NCBI RefSeq assembly: GCF_016907655.1
Contig: NZ_JAFBCL010000001.1
Coordinates: 1,488,001 to 1,552,000, forward strand
Direction: 5' to 3'
From: Saccharothrix algeriensis
GTDB taxonomy: Bacteria; Actinomycetota; Actinomycetes; Mycobacteriales; Pseudonocardiaceae
DNA: 64,000 bases
This document shows positions 41,735 to 50,116 of the stretch, in pieces (the stretch's first letter is position 1; the number at the start of each line of letters is the position of its first letter). Under the pieces are notes generated by a model. That model was given only the letters and a program-made list of their open reading frames with translations. It ran no database searches and was not told the origin of the DNA. A program made the position numbers and the translations under genes.

Positions 41735-43096
41735 ATGACCCGATACGACGTACTGGTTCGCGGGGGCACGGTCGTCACCCCGAAGGGAACCACCGCAGCG
41801 GACGTGGCCATGGCCGGTGGCGTGGTCTCCGCACTCCTGCGGCCTGGCACCGACGCGGTGGCGGACCGGGTGGTCGACGCCCGCCGCAGGTTCGTGCTGC
41901 CCGGTCTGATCGACTCACACGTGCACTTCAGGACCCCCGGGCTGGCGCACAAGGAGACCTGGACGACCGGGTCCCGGGCCGCCGTCGCGGGAGGGATCAC
42001 GACGGTGGTGGACATGCCCAACACCAAACCACCACTCGTCACCCCGGCGGATGCCGCCGCCAAGCACCGGGACATCACCGGCACGAGCCTGGTCGACTAC
42101 CGGTTCCACGCCGGGGTCGACCCGCGCCGACTGGAGGCCGTACTCGACCTGTCACCGCGCGACGCCGTGACGGTCAAGGTGTTCCTGTGCGGCCACCACA
42201 CCGCACCGGACGTGCTACGCGACCCGGCGGACCTGGAGCGGCTGTTCCGCCTCGCCGCACGTGCCGGGCTGGTACTGGTGTGCCACGCCGAGGACGAGGC
42301 GACCTTCGCCCTGCTCGACGCCTGGCACGGTGCCCCCGAGCGGTCGGTGCACTACGAGCCGCGCAGGCCCCGCACCGCCGCGATCATCGCGGTCGCCCGC
42401 CTCGTCGAACTGGCCCGGCGGCACGGCACCCGTGTGCACATCCTGCACGTGTCGAGCCGCGAGGAGGTCGACCTGCTGATCGCGGCCGCCGACGCGGGCA
42501 TCCCGGTCACCTTCGAGGTCACCGCACACCACCTGACTTTCACCGACGCCGACACGGTTCGGGTCGGCACCCGGCTCTGGCTGCGCCCGGCCATCCGCGA
42601 CGAGGCCGACCGCGACCGGTTGTGGCGTGCTGTGGTTGACGGCCATGCCTTCACCGTCGGCAGCGACCACGCGCCCCACACAGTGGTGGAGAAGTCGCTA
42701 CCCGGCGCCGAGGCACCCCCTGGGTTGCCGGGCGTCCAGGAGCTGCTGCCCGCCCTGTGGACAGGTCTGCGGCGGCACTTCGGTCTGTCGGTGCACGGAG
42801 CTCTGGCCGTGGTGCGGCGCGTCCTCGCCGAGAACCCGGCACGGCTGTGCGGGCTGGTGCGGCGCAAGGGTTCCGTCGAGGTCGGGAAGGACGCCGACCT
42901 CGTCGTCTTCGACCCGAGCCGGACCCGGACGTTCACCTCGGCGGAAGTGCACGCCCTGTGCGGGTGGTCGGCCTACGAGGGCCGCGAGCTGGACGGTGGC
43001 GTCGACGTGGTGCTGCGGCGCGGTGAGGTCGTCCACGAACACGGGCGGTTCGGCAGTCCGTCGGGGGTATGGTTGGACGCCGCAGCGCCGGTGTAG
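41735..43096 (+). CDS. Dihydroorotase/hydantoinase-type cyclic amidohydrolase
   Basis: A 453-residue binuclear zinc amidohydrolase of the dihydroorotase/allantoinase/hydantoinase group. Metal ligands: His62 and His64 (DSHVHFRTPG), the carboxylated lysine Lys148 (VTVKVFLCG), His184 (VCHAED), His238 (HILHVSS) and Asp311 (GSDHAPH). The ATG at 41735 has a GAGAGGAAC site. It is the last gene of the MFS/nitroreductase/PrpF-like operon, not part of a pyr cluster. It may therefore be a secondary enzyme hydrolysing some cyclic amide rather than the housekeeping PyrC. All catalytic residues are intact. Confidence 0.88.
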   Translation: MTRYDVLVRGGTVVTPKGTTAADVAMAGGVVSALLRPGTDAVADRVVDARRRFVLPGLIDSHVHFRTPGLAHKETWTTGSRAAVAGGITTVVDMPNTKPPLVTPADAAAKHRDITGTSLVDYRFHAGVDPRRLEAVLDLSPRDAVTVKVFLCGHHTAPDVLRDPADLERLFRLAARAGLVLVCHAEDEATFALLDAWHGAPERSVHYEPRRPRTAAIIAVARLVELARRHGTRVHILHVSSREEVDLLIAAADAGIPVTFEVTAHHLTFTDADTVRVGTRLWLRPAIRDEADRDRLWRAVVDGHAFTVGSDHAPHTVVEKSLPGAEAPPGLPGVQELLPALWTGLRRHFGLSVHGALAVVRRVLAENPARLCGLVRRKGSVEVGKDADLVVFDPSRTRTFTSAEVHALCGWSAYEGRELDGGVDVVLRRGEVVHEHGRFGSPSGVWLDAAAPV

Positions 43097-43228
43097 TTGG
43101 ACGGGCCGTGAAAGCGCAGGCTGCGACCTTGTACAAGCCGCCCTTTCCGACTCGATCCCTCCGGCTTCCCTCCCCGCTCCGGAGTGTGCTCGAGCACGCC
43201 GGCCCTGAACACGGAGGGAGGAGCAGCC

Positions 43229-43847
43229 GTGCGGCACGTCAAGCCCGTTGACGACACGCGCACGACCGCCTTCACCGCCGAACAGGACCGCGCACCGCCC
43301 TCGTCGGGATCCTCACCGGGTCCTGCAAGGTGCTTGTGGTCGACGTGGGGCGGACGACCGGCGAACCCGGCCTGCTCAGGACGGACGTGCCGGCGGGCAC
43401 GAACCTGTGAGCCGGCCTCTGCGACAGCGGCACCAGCGGTGAAGACGACCAGGCCGCATTCCGGCGGCCGGCGCGCGGGCGTTGGCCGGCTTGGAGCGCA
43501 TCACCACCGCGTTGACCGCCTTGGACGTGACAACCGCCATGCGGGACTTGGTCCTCGGCGACGAGCGCAGCCGACCAGCGCCACGTGACCGACCGTGCCT
43601 GTGGCAAGTGGAGGGCTTGGTCGGCCGAGTGGGCCAGGCCGCTCGGGCGGCGGTCGACATCGCCACCGCGGTGTGGAACGCCCGCGATCTGATGAACACC
43701 CTGCTCAACGAGCCGTCGCCCGCCGCGTTCGCCGATAGGGTGAACGACATGAGCGCCGCGCTGGACCGGGGAGCTGAAGTGCTCGACGAGGTCGAACTGG
43801 AGGCCCAGAGCTACGGCGGGGTGGCCGCGGTCGGCAGGCACCGGTGA
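43229..43847 (+). pseudogene. Unrecognised frameshifted gene
   Basis: A strong GGAGGGAGGAG ribosome site precedes a GTG at 43229 (VRHVKPVDDTRTTAFTAEQD). One base-shift later, TALVGILTGSCKVLVVDVGR runs to a TGA near 43410. After another shift a clean coding stretch reads from about 43482 (GLERITTALTALDVTTAMRD, then QAARAAVDIATAVWNARDL) to 43847. Codon use looks genuine in each piece. No family is recognised; the last part is helical. The pieces could instead be two genes, the second starting at the TTG at 43482. Confidence 0.45.
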
Positions 43848-44471
43848 ATGCCCTCGGCGGCGCCACGGGCGGACGCTGTTCACAGTCTTCGACCGCCAGT
43901 CCGATCCGGCCGCGGCTGACGAGGTGGCTCGATCAGGACCTGCGGCTGACGCCGCACCAGCACGTACAGGCGGTGCGCTCCCAGCCCCGCCCCGCACGCA
44001 CGTCGGACGGCCGGCTACTGCTGGTTCGACTCCAAACGCCCCGACACAGGGAAAGCCGTCCACCGAGGTGGAGGGGTCTCGGTGGAAGCCAGCTGATCGA
44101 CCTCTGGAGCGACACGCTCACCAAACCGGGCGTCGAGCTCTGCCGGCCATGACCTCCGGTGACCCGGGAGTGACGGCTGCTCCGGTGAGAACACCTCCAT
44201 CCGCGGACCGGAGGAGCGCTGCGCGCAGCAGTTCGGCGAGCAGGCGGCGGAGCACGTGGTTGTCCGCGTTCGGTGGCCTGGTCCGTCGCTCCGGGAGGAG
44301 CTTCACGGGGTCAAGGCCGTGGCGAACCCCACCGACGTGACTCCAGCCGGTGGTTCTTCGTGAACATGCCGGAACTCGGTGCCGGCGACATCAGCAACGT
44401 CCCTGTGACGGACTTGGCCGACCGACGAGACCATGCCTCACAATGACCGCCGGGTGGAAGTAACATCGACC
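43848..44471. other. Decayed coding-like region
   Basis: No intact gene. Short phrases that look coding occur in different plus-strand frames, for example CWFDSKRPDTGKAVHRGG near 44012 and RCAQQFGEQAAEHVVVRV near 44219. NMPELGAGDISNVPVTDLA lies near 44365. They suggest a heavily mutated gene or genes, but no family can be named. Confidence 0.35.
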
Positions 44472-44769
44472 ATGCACATGCCTTACGAGGCCAGGCGGTT
44501 CGCGCCCTCTTCGCCCACCGCCGCGTTGATCGGGTCGGGCTCGGCGGTCCTAGTGGGCTTCATCGGCTCACCGGCCAGCGCCCTGACGGCGACAAAGCGA
44601 ACCTCGAACCGCTGACCGGCGAGCCGCGTCGCCCCTTGTTCACCAAGGTGGAACAGGACCGCTGGGCCATCCTGTGCCGCGGACCTTCCGGCTCACCTCC
44701 GACACCGCCGGGGAGCCCCTGGTGAACCGGGGCCTCGTCTGCAAGTCCACGTCGGTCTACGGCGGCTAG
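44472..44769 (+). pseudogene. Frameshifted small secreted protein remnant
   Basis: The ATG at 44472 (or 44478) begins a peptide with a hydrophobic segment (TAALIGSGSAVLVGFIGSPA) ending near ASA, like a signal peptide. A -1 shift near 44585 gives DKANLEPLTGEPRRPLFTKV and EQDRWAILCRG. A second -1 shift near 44674 gives RTFRLTSDTAGEPLVNRG and a TAG at 44767. No homologous family is recognised. The reading depends on two shifts, so it is tentative. Confidence 0.4.
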
Positions 44770-45276
44770 GATGTCGCGCTCGCCGGAGCACCGGTGCCGC
44801 GACCCTCGAAGCTTGCTCGGTCGGTGATCGGGATCACTACGTCCTCCGGCACCGACCCTCGGCCGCCACACGCGAAGGCCGTGCCGAGGTGCCGTGGAAG
44901 TATGTTTCGGTCAGGTGGTGCCCGGCGGCCAGTGAGCAGGCAGTCTGGTCCGCCAAGCCTGACCAACGGCACAGCGGTGATCAACTCGACCGGAGCGCGG
45001 AGCGAGCATGATGCTGACGGCAGTGGACGGGTCGGGTTGGAAGCCCTCGAAGACGCAGGCAGCCACGCGCGGTTCCCGGTCCGTAACGGGAAGTCTCCGG
45101 CCAGCCCACAACACCCACCGTCCCACCAGGGCGTCGCCGGCGCCCGCTCTTCATCGACCGCCGTCGCTCCCCATCACCGACCGAGCCCGACCCAGGACAC
45201 GACGTTGGGACGACCGTGCTCGGACGGCTGCCCTGTCGAGTGGCCCGGAAGACCAGCGGTTCCCGACGAGCGGGGT
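44770..45276. other. Gene-free stretch before the SARP 3' end
   Basis: About 500 bp in which I see no supported gene, repeat or hairpin. Open frames are present on the plus strand, but none has a start with a ribosome site or recognisable product. Confidence 0.4.
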
Positions 45277-48200
45277 TCAGGCAGTCTCACAGCGGAAGCA
45301 CGTCGTCCACCCGTTGCCCGGCGAGGTGAGGTGGGTACGGGCGTACCGGATGTCGACCAGACCCGCGGGGTAGGTCTCGACGGCCTTCTCCCAATACCGT
45401 CTGGCGCCTTCGACCTCACCTCGCGCGAACGACAGGTGCGCCAACCCTTCCAGCGCGCGGGCCTGGTATCGGATCGACTGGTAGCGCTCACCCATCTGGC
45501 CCACCTCCACGAACACCTGCTGAGCCCGCTCGGTGTCGGCCAACAGGAAGAACGCCTCGCCGAGACAGCTGAGCGCTTCGCACTCGAACTCGCGGAAGCC
45601 GAACTCCCGCGCGGATCTCAACGCTCGCCGCCCGTGCTCCACCGATGCCATGAGGTCGCCCAAGTGCCGGTACACGGAGGACATGCCCATCAACGCCATC
45701 GCCTCACCGTAAGCGAACCTATCCGCCGTGGCCTCGTCCAGCACCTGCCCGAACGCGTGCAGAGCCGCTTGGTGATCGCCGCGCAGGTGCAGCGCGGTGC
45801 CCAGGACGCCCTCGGTGATCAGCCTGTCTCGCGACGAATGCCCCGGCATCTCGAGTGCTCGGCGGAGGTGGTCGAGCGCCAGGTCGAACTCGCCGAGGTC
45901 CCGACAAAGCACCCCCAGGTTGTTCACGACCGCAGAACGCAGGCGGGTATCCGTAGACCCGGCGAGCAGCCGGTCCGCCGCCAGATACAGATCGCGTGCC
46001 TGCGGCAGGCGGTCCGCCCGGAACATCAGGTTGCCGAGGTCTACGGTTTGGTGCGCTTCCCGATCGACGTCGCCCACCCGTCTCATGAGTTCGAGCGCGC
46101 GGTTGAGATGCTCGACCGCCTCGGTGACGGTCCGTTGCTCTCTGCAGGCTCCCGAGAGACCCTGCAGAGAGATCGACTCACCGAACTCGTCACCCGCCGC
46201 ACGCGCGGCCTCAGCGGCGCTCTTGTAGAGATCGTATGCTTTCCCACCGAAGTTACGCAGCTTCAGAAACGGATGAAGCGTGCACACCAACTGCCATGCG
46301 TGCCGGTGCCAACCGCGCTGCGCGGCGAACAGCGCGGCCGCAGTAAGGTTGGCGAACTCGGCGTTCAGCGCGTCGACGGCTCCCTTGTAGGAATCGACCT
46401 CGCGGATCTCCCCCAGCACGTGGTCTACCCTGGGTGCGTTGCGGTAGATACCGGGGTCCAGAAGCCCGCACCAGGTGTGCGCCACTTGGAGGTAGTAGTC
46501 GAGCAGCCGGTGCACGGCTGCTCGTTCCTCCTGCTCCTCAGCGGCTTCGGCGAGCAACTGGCCCGCGCAGTCACCGATGAGGTCGTGAAAGTAGTAGCGC
46601 CCGGCGACGTTCTGCTTCAACAGGTTGTCGTCGTACAGCGATTCCAACACGTCCACCGCCTCCTCGACATCGACACCGCCGAGCGCGGCGGCCGTGTACG
46701 CGTCGAAGTCCGTGCCCGGATGCAGGCTCAGCAGCCGGAAGAGCCGCTGTTGCGATGGCGCCAGGTAGCGGTACGACACCCTCAGCACCGCCATCACGCT
46801 CTGACCGCCCGCACGTAGGAACAGCGAACGCTGCCTCTGCGTCCGCAACCGGTCCATTAGGTCGGCGACCGTCCAGCTCGACCTGTCCCGCAGCCGTGCG
46901 GCGGCAATCCTGATTGCCAGCGGCAGGCGACCGCACAGCTCGACCACGGTGTCGACGGCGTCCGGCTCGCTTCCGGCGCGGTGGGCGCCGACCACCGTGG
47001 TGAACAGGGAAACCCCGTCTTCTCTGGTCATCACGTCCAATGAGAGCGGTACCGCGCCCTCCAGCGCGGTAAGTTTGCGGCGGCTGGTGACCACCACGAG
47101 CACGCCGGCGGTGCCAGGCAGCAGAGGCGTCACCTGAGCGGCATCGGCGGCGTTGTCGAGCACGAGTAGCGCGCGCTGCCCGGCCATGCGCGAACGCCAC
47201 AGCGCACTGCGCCGTTCCAGGTCCACCGGCACTAACTCGGGCGGCACTCCGCTGTCGAGCAACAACGCGTCGAGAGCCTGCTCCGGCGTGACGGGGTCCA
47301 TCCCCGGGCTGAACCCGCGCAGGTCGATGAAGTACTGACCGTCGGGGTACTCATCCGCGATGTGGTGGGCGAGGTGGATCGCCAGGGTCGTCTTGCCCAC
47401 CCCTCCCATGCCGTCGATAGCGGAGATCACCAATGCAGTCGGCAGTGCGTTCCTCGTCCCCTCGACCAGCTCAACGAGTTCGGCGGACCGCCCGGAGAAG
47501 CTCGTCGTGTCGTGCGGTAGGTAGGACCTGGTCGGTTCTGGCCGTGCTGCGGCCCGCTCGACTTCATCGACGGGCGGGGCAACGGAGTCGGCGGCACCGC
47601 TCAGGATAGCCGCATGGATCTCACGCAAACGCTGGCCAGGGTCGAGACCGAGCTCGTCGGCCAACAGCCGCTTGCCTTCCGCGTAGGCGGCCAGCGCATC
47701 GGGCTGCCGCCCACTGCGGTGCAGGGTGAGCATCAGGCTGCCGCGCAACGACTCCCGGAGCGGGTGCTCGGCGACCAGCTGTGTGAGTTCACCGACCAGC
47801 GACGCGGACTCCCCCGCACGTAGGCGGAGGGCGAACAGCTCCTCCAAGCAGAGGAGCCGCTGCTCGTTCAGGTTCGCAGCCGCACTCTCGATCGCACTCC
47901 CGCTGAGGCCGGCGAAGGCGTCACCACGCCACACGGCGAGCGCGGACCGCAGCAGCTCCACGGCTTTTGGCAGGTGTCCCAGCTCCTCCGCCTGCTTCGC
48001 GTCTTGCACTGCGGTGACGAAGTGGTAGGTGTCCACAGCGTCGTCCGGTATGTCTAGCCGGTACCCGAACTCGGTCCGGACCAGCCGGACACCCCCGCCC
48101 TCCGCGCCGAGCGATCGGCGGAGAGCGCCGACCGCGTTGTGCACCTGCTGCCGCACCGACGCGGGCGGCTCGCTCCACAGCTCGTCAACCAGCCGGTCCA

Positions 48201-48330
48201 CCGGCACCACCCGGCCGGGCTGGAGCAGGAGCAGGGCGAGAAGCTTCTGCTGGCGTGGCCCCTCGATCCGGACGCGTTCGCCCGAGGCGAGCACCTCGAG
48301 CGGACCCAGGACCCGAAATTCCGCCGTCAT
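45277..48330 (-). CDS. AfsR/SARP-type regulator with NB-ARC ATPase and TPR repeats
   Basis: A 1,017-residue regulator with the AfsR layout. The winged helix spans 1-95 (FRVLGPLEVLASGE ... EFGYRLDIP), the BTAD activation domain 98-245, and NB-ARC has GMGGVGKT at 307-314, RALLVLDNAADAAQV and CGRLPLAIRIAAARL. TPR-like repeats fill the last 350 residues (YEAM-type helical pairs). The ATG at 48330 follows GGGGGAC. Its base composition is slightly less G/C-rich at third positions than the flanking genes, consistent with acquired DNA. It diverges, across about 145 bp, from the Sdp-like operon and is its likely activator. Confidence 0.93.
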   Translation of the reverse strand: MTAEFRVLGPLEVLASGERVRIEGPRQQKLLALLLLQPGRVVPVDRLVDELWSEPPASVRQQVHNAVGALRRSLGAEGGGVRLVRTEFGYRLDIPDDAVDTYHFVTAVQDAKQAEELGHLPKAVELLRSALAVWRGDAFAGLSGSAIESAAANLNEQRLLCLEELFALRLRAGESASLVGELTQLVAEHPLRESLRGSLMLTLHRSGRQPDALAAYAEGKRLLADELGLDPGQRLREIHAAILSGAADSVAPPVDEVERAAARPEPTRSYLPHDTTSFSGRSAELVELVEGTRNALPTALVISAIDGMGGVGKTTLAIHLAHHIADEYPDGQYFIDLRGFSPGMDPVTPEQALDALLLDSGVPPELVPVDLERRSALWRSRMAGQRALLVLDNAADAAQVTPLLPGTAGVLVVVTSRRKLTALEGAVPLSLDVMTREDGVSLFTTVVGAHRAGSEPDAVDTVVELCGRLPLAIRIAAARLRDRSSWTVADLMDRLRTQRQRSLFLRAGGQSVMAVLRVSYRYLAPSQQRLFRLLSLHPGTDFDAYTAAALGGVDVEEAVDVLESLYDDNLLKQNVAGRYYFHDLIGDCAGQLLAEAAEEQEERAAVHRLLDYYLQVAHTWCGLLDPGIYRNAPRVDHVLGEIREVDSYKGAVDALNAEFANLTAAALFAAQRGWHRHAWQLVCTLHPFLKLRNFGGKAYDLYKSAAEAARAAGDEFGESISLQGLSGACREQRTVTEAVEHLNRALELMRRVGDVDREAHQTVDLGNLMFRADRLPQARDLYLAADRLLAGSTDTRLRSAVVNNLGVLCRDLGEFDLALDHLRRALEMPGHSSRDRLITEGVLGTALHLRGDHQAALHAFGQVLDEATADRFAYGEAMALMGMSSVYRHLGDLMASVEHGRRALRSAREFGFREFECEALSCLGEAFFLLADTERAQQVFVEVGQMGERYQSIRYQARALEGLAHLSFARGEVEGARRYWEKAVETYPAGLVDIRYARTHLTSPGNGWTTCFRCETA

Positions 48331-48474
48331 GTCCCCCTGGCTCCCCCACCGGCCGGGCCCGATCCCACCCGACGTCATGAACGTAACGGTAGATCCTTGC
48401 CCTACTGATGGTAGCATCGCGTGTACTCTACGTTGCTCACATGCGAGCACGGAAAGCGCACATTGGGGGAACTG

Positions 48475-48627
48475 ATGACGCGTTCGTTCTTGGGGGGACT
48501 GGCTTCAGCGTTGGGAGCGCTGGCACTTCTGGTGAGCACCGCGGTGTCCGCCGAGGAGCCGGTGGACCAGCCATCAGTGAACGTGGTCGTACCCAACGAC
48601 TTCGACGGCAGCATGAAAGCGCTCTGA
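48475..48627 (+). CDS. Small secreted peptide, candidate Sdp-type toxin precursor
   Basis: A 50-residue peptide. The ATG at 48475 follows GGGGGAACTG. Residues 1-26 form a clear Sec signal (MTRSFLGGLASALGALALL ... AVSA). The predicted mature part is only 24 residues, acidic (about -4), ending NDFDGSMKAL, with no Cys. Its stop overlaps the next start as TGATG, so it is translationally tied to the SdpA-like gene. Bacillus SdpC is far longer (about 200 residues) and lies after sdpB. This is therefore either a new miniature precursor or a leader with another role. No sequence family is recognised. Confidence 0.6.
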   Translation: MTRSFLGGLASALGALALLVSTAVSAEEPVDQPSVNVVVPNDFDGSMKAL

Positions 48628-49199
48628 TGTCCCGGAGACCCTGGGAGGAGGTCTCGGACGCGGCACGGGCGGAGCGAAGCGCCGTACTGACCGGCACACT
48701 GCTGATGACCAGCCTGGTCATCGCCGTGGTGGCACAGTTCGACCTGGGTTCGATGAGCGGCCGGTTGGCCGGATATCAGGTGTTGTGGCCACAGAACTGG
48801 TGGTTCTTCACCGGTCTCCACCGGCCTACGCTCACCGCGTACCGGATCGAGCTCGGCACGGCGGTCCTGGATCCGCGCGACGAACGGCACGAGAGGGTCG
48901 AGCGGCTGTGGGGACTGAACCGGATCGATGACGTGCGGCAGACCGAGGTAAAGCCGCTCGCCAGGCTCGTGCCCGGCCGGTACTGGCAGACGTGTGCGCA
49001 GGAGCTGCTGACATCATGCGTGAACGGGCTGGACCGCAGTCTGTCGTACCGGGTGCGGAATCCTGCGCATCGGCCGGTGGTGTGCGGCTCCACCGCGGTG
49101 GCCGTCGAGCTCGCGGTGACTCCTGACTCCGGCCGTCTGCCGAACCGCCCGAGCCGCGTGGTTCAGGTCGCGTTCACGGAGGTGGAGTGCGTGAGCTGA
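48627..49199 (+). CDS. SdpA-like antimicrobial-peptide-system protein
   Basis: A 190-residue protein with one N-terminal membrane span (about 20-38: LTGTLLMTSLVIAVVAQF). Then follow NWWFFTGLHRPTLTAYRI and LWGLNRIDDVRQTEVKPLA, with WQTCAQELLTSC later. The WxFFT...P, N-x-xGLxR and W-x-x-C pattern matches my recollection of the SdpA family, whose Bacillus member helps mature the SdpC toxin with SdpB. The assignment is supported by the SdpB-like protein encoded next, overlapping by 13 bp. It probably acts at the membrane, facing outside or the cytosol; topology is not certain. Confidence 0.65.
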   Translation: MSRRPWEEVSDAARAERSAVLTGTLLMTSLVIAVVAQFDLGSMSGRLAGYQVLWPQNWWFFTGLHRPTLTAYRIELGTAVLDPRDERHERVERLWGLNRIDDVRQTEVKPLARLVPGRYWQTCAQELLTSCVNGLDRSLSYRVRNPAHRPVVCGSTAVAVELAVTPDSGRLPNRPSRVVQVAFTEVECVS

Positions 49200-50116
49200 G
49201 GGCAGCGGGTCCGGTGCGCCGTCTGCGGTGGGCGGTCGAGCAAGCGGAACCACGTGTGCGGTCGTTGGCGTTCGGCCGCACTCTGCTCGCCGCTGTGCCG
49301 CTCGCCACCCTGCTCGCCAACCCGGACTCCACGCTGTTTTCGTCCAGTGCCGAGGCACCGCGTTGCGCGGGTATGCGTGCCATGTCGTTGTGGTGCCTGA
49401 TCGGCCCGACTGACACCGGCCTACTGCTCAGCCGGATCCTCTCGGTTGCCGTCCTGGTGGTCGTCGTCTCCGGATACCGTCCACGTTGGACTTGCGTGCC
49501 ACACTGGTACATCGCGTTCAGCCTGACCGTGAGCGCTTCCATCTCGGACGGAGGTGACAGGATAACCCAGATCGCTGCCATGCTGCTCATCCCGGTTTGC
49601 CTGGGTGACGGCAGGCGGTGGCAGTGGTCACCGCCCACCGCCCCGCTGACGCCGGGTTGGCGGGGCAGCGCGTTCGCGGGCCTGCTCGTCCTGAGGGTGC
49701 AGGTCGCCGTCATCTACGCCACTGCGGTCGTGACGAAGCTCAACGACCCGCTTTGGCACCAAGGCAGCGCTATGTACGTGGTCGTGCACGATCCCGACTA
49801 CGGCTTCCCTGCCCCCGTCCGCACACTCCTCGAACCGGCGCTGAGTTCGTTCCCGGCGGTGGCCGCGGCCACCTGGTCCGTGATCGGGGTGCAAGCGGTG
49901 CTCGCGTTCGCGATCCTCGGGGGAGCGCGACTGCGCAGGATCGTCCTGGCGCTCGGCATCGGCCTGCACCTGGGCATAGCGCTGCTGATGAACCTGCCTG
50001 TTTTCGGGATGGCCATGATCGGGTTGCTGATCATCGGCACGATGGCGCCGAACCCGTCCGGCAGGGGCGGCTCTGCCGGTGCCGGTCGACGGGATGAGCC
50101 GGCGACTACCCGTTGA
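49187..50116 (+). CDS. SdpB-family HTTM-domain membrane protein
   Basis: A 309-residue protein with six or more membrane spans of the HTTM (gamma-carboxylase-like, SdpB) type. It opens RSLAFGRTLLAAVPLATLL and contains VAVIYATAVVTKLNDPLWHQ, then GSAMYVVVHDP and LGIGLHLGIALLMNLPVFG. The K-x-x-D-P-x-W-x-x-G-x-A motif is characteristic of SdpB. The GTG at 49187 has GGAGGT directly upstream. In Bacillus, SdpA and SdpB convert the SdpC precursor into a secreted cannibalism toxin. Here the candidate substrate is the 50-residue peptide two genes upstream. The 3' end overlaps the convergent serine hydrolase gene by 11 bp. Confidence 0.82.
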   Translation: MRELRAAGPVRRLRWAVEQAEPRVRSLAFGRTLLAAVPLATLLANPDSTLFSSSAEAPRCAGMRAMSLWCLIGPTDTGLLLSRILSVAVLVVVVSGYRPRWTCVPHWYIAFSLTVSASISDGGDRITQIAAMLLIPVCLGDGRRWQWSPPTAPLTPGWRGSAFAGLLVLRVQVAVIYATAVVTKLNDPLWHQGSAMYVVVHDPDYGFPAPVRTLLEPALSSFPAVAAATWSVIGVQAVLAFAILGGARLRRIVLALGIGLHLGIALLMNLPVFGMAMIGLLIIGTMAPNPSGRGGSAGAGRRDEPATTR

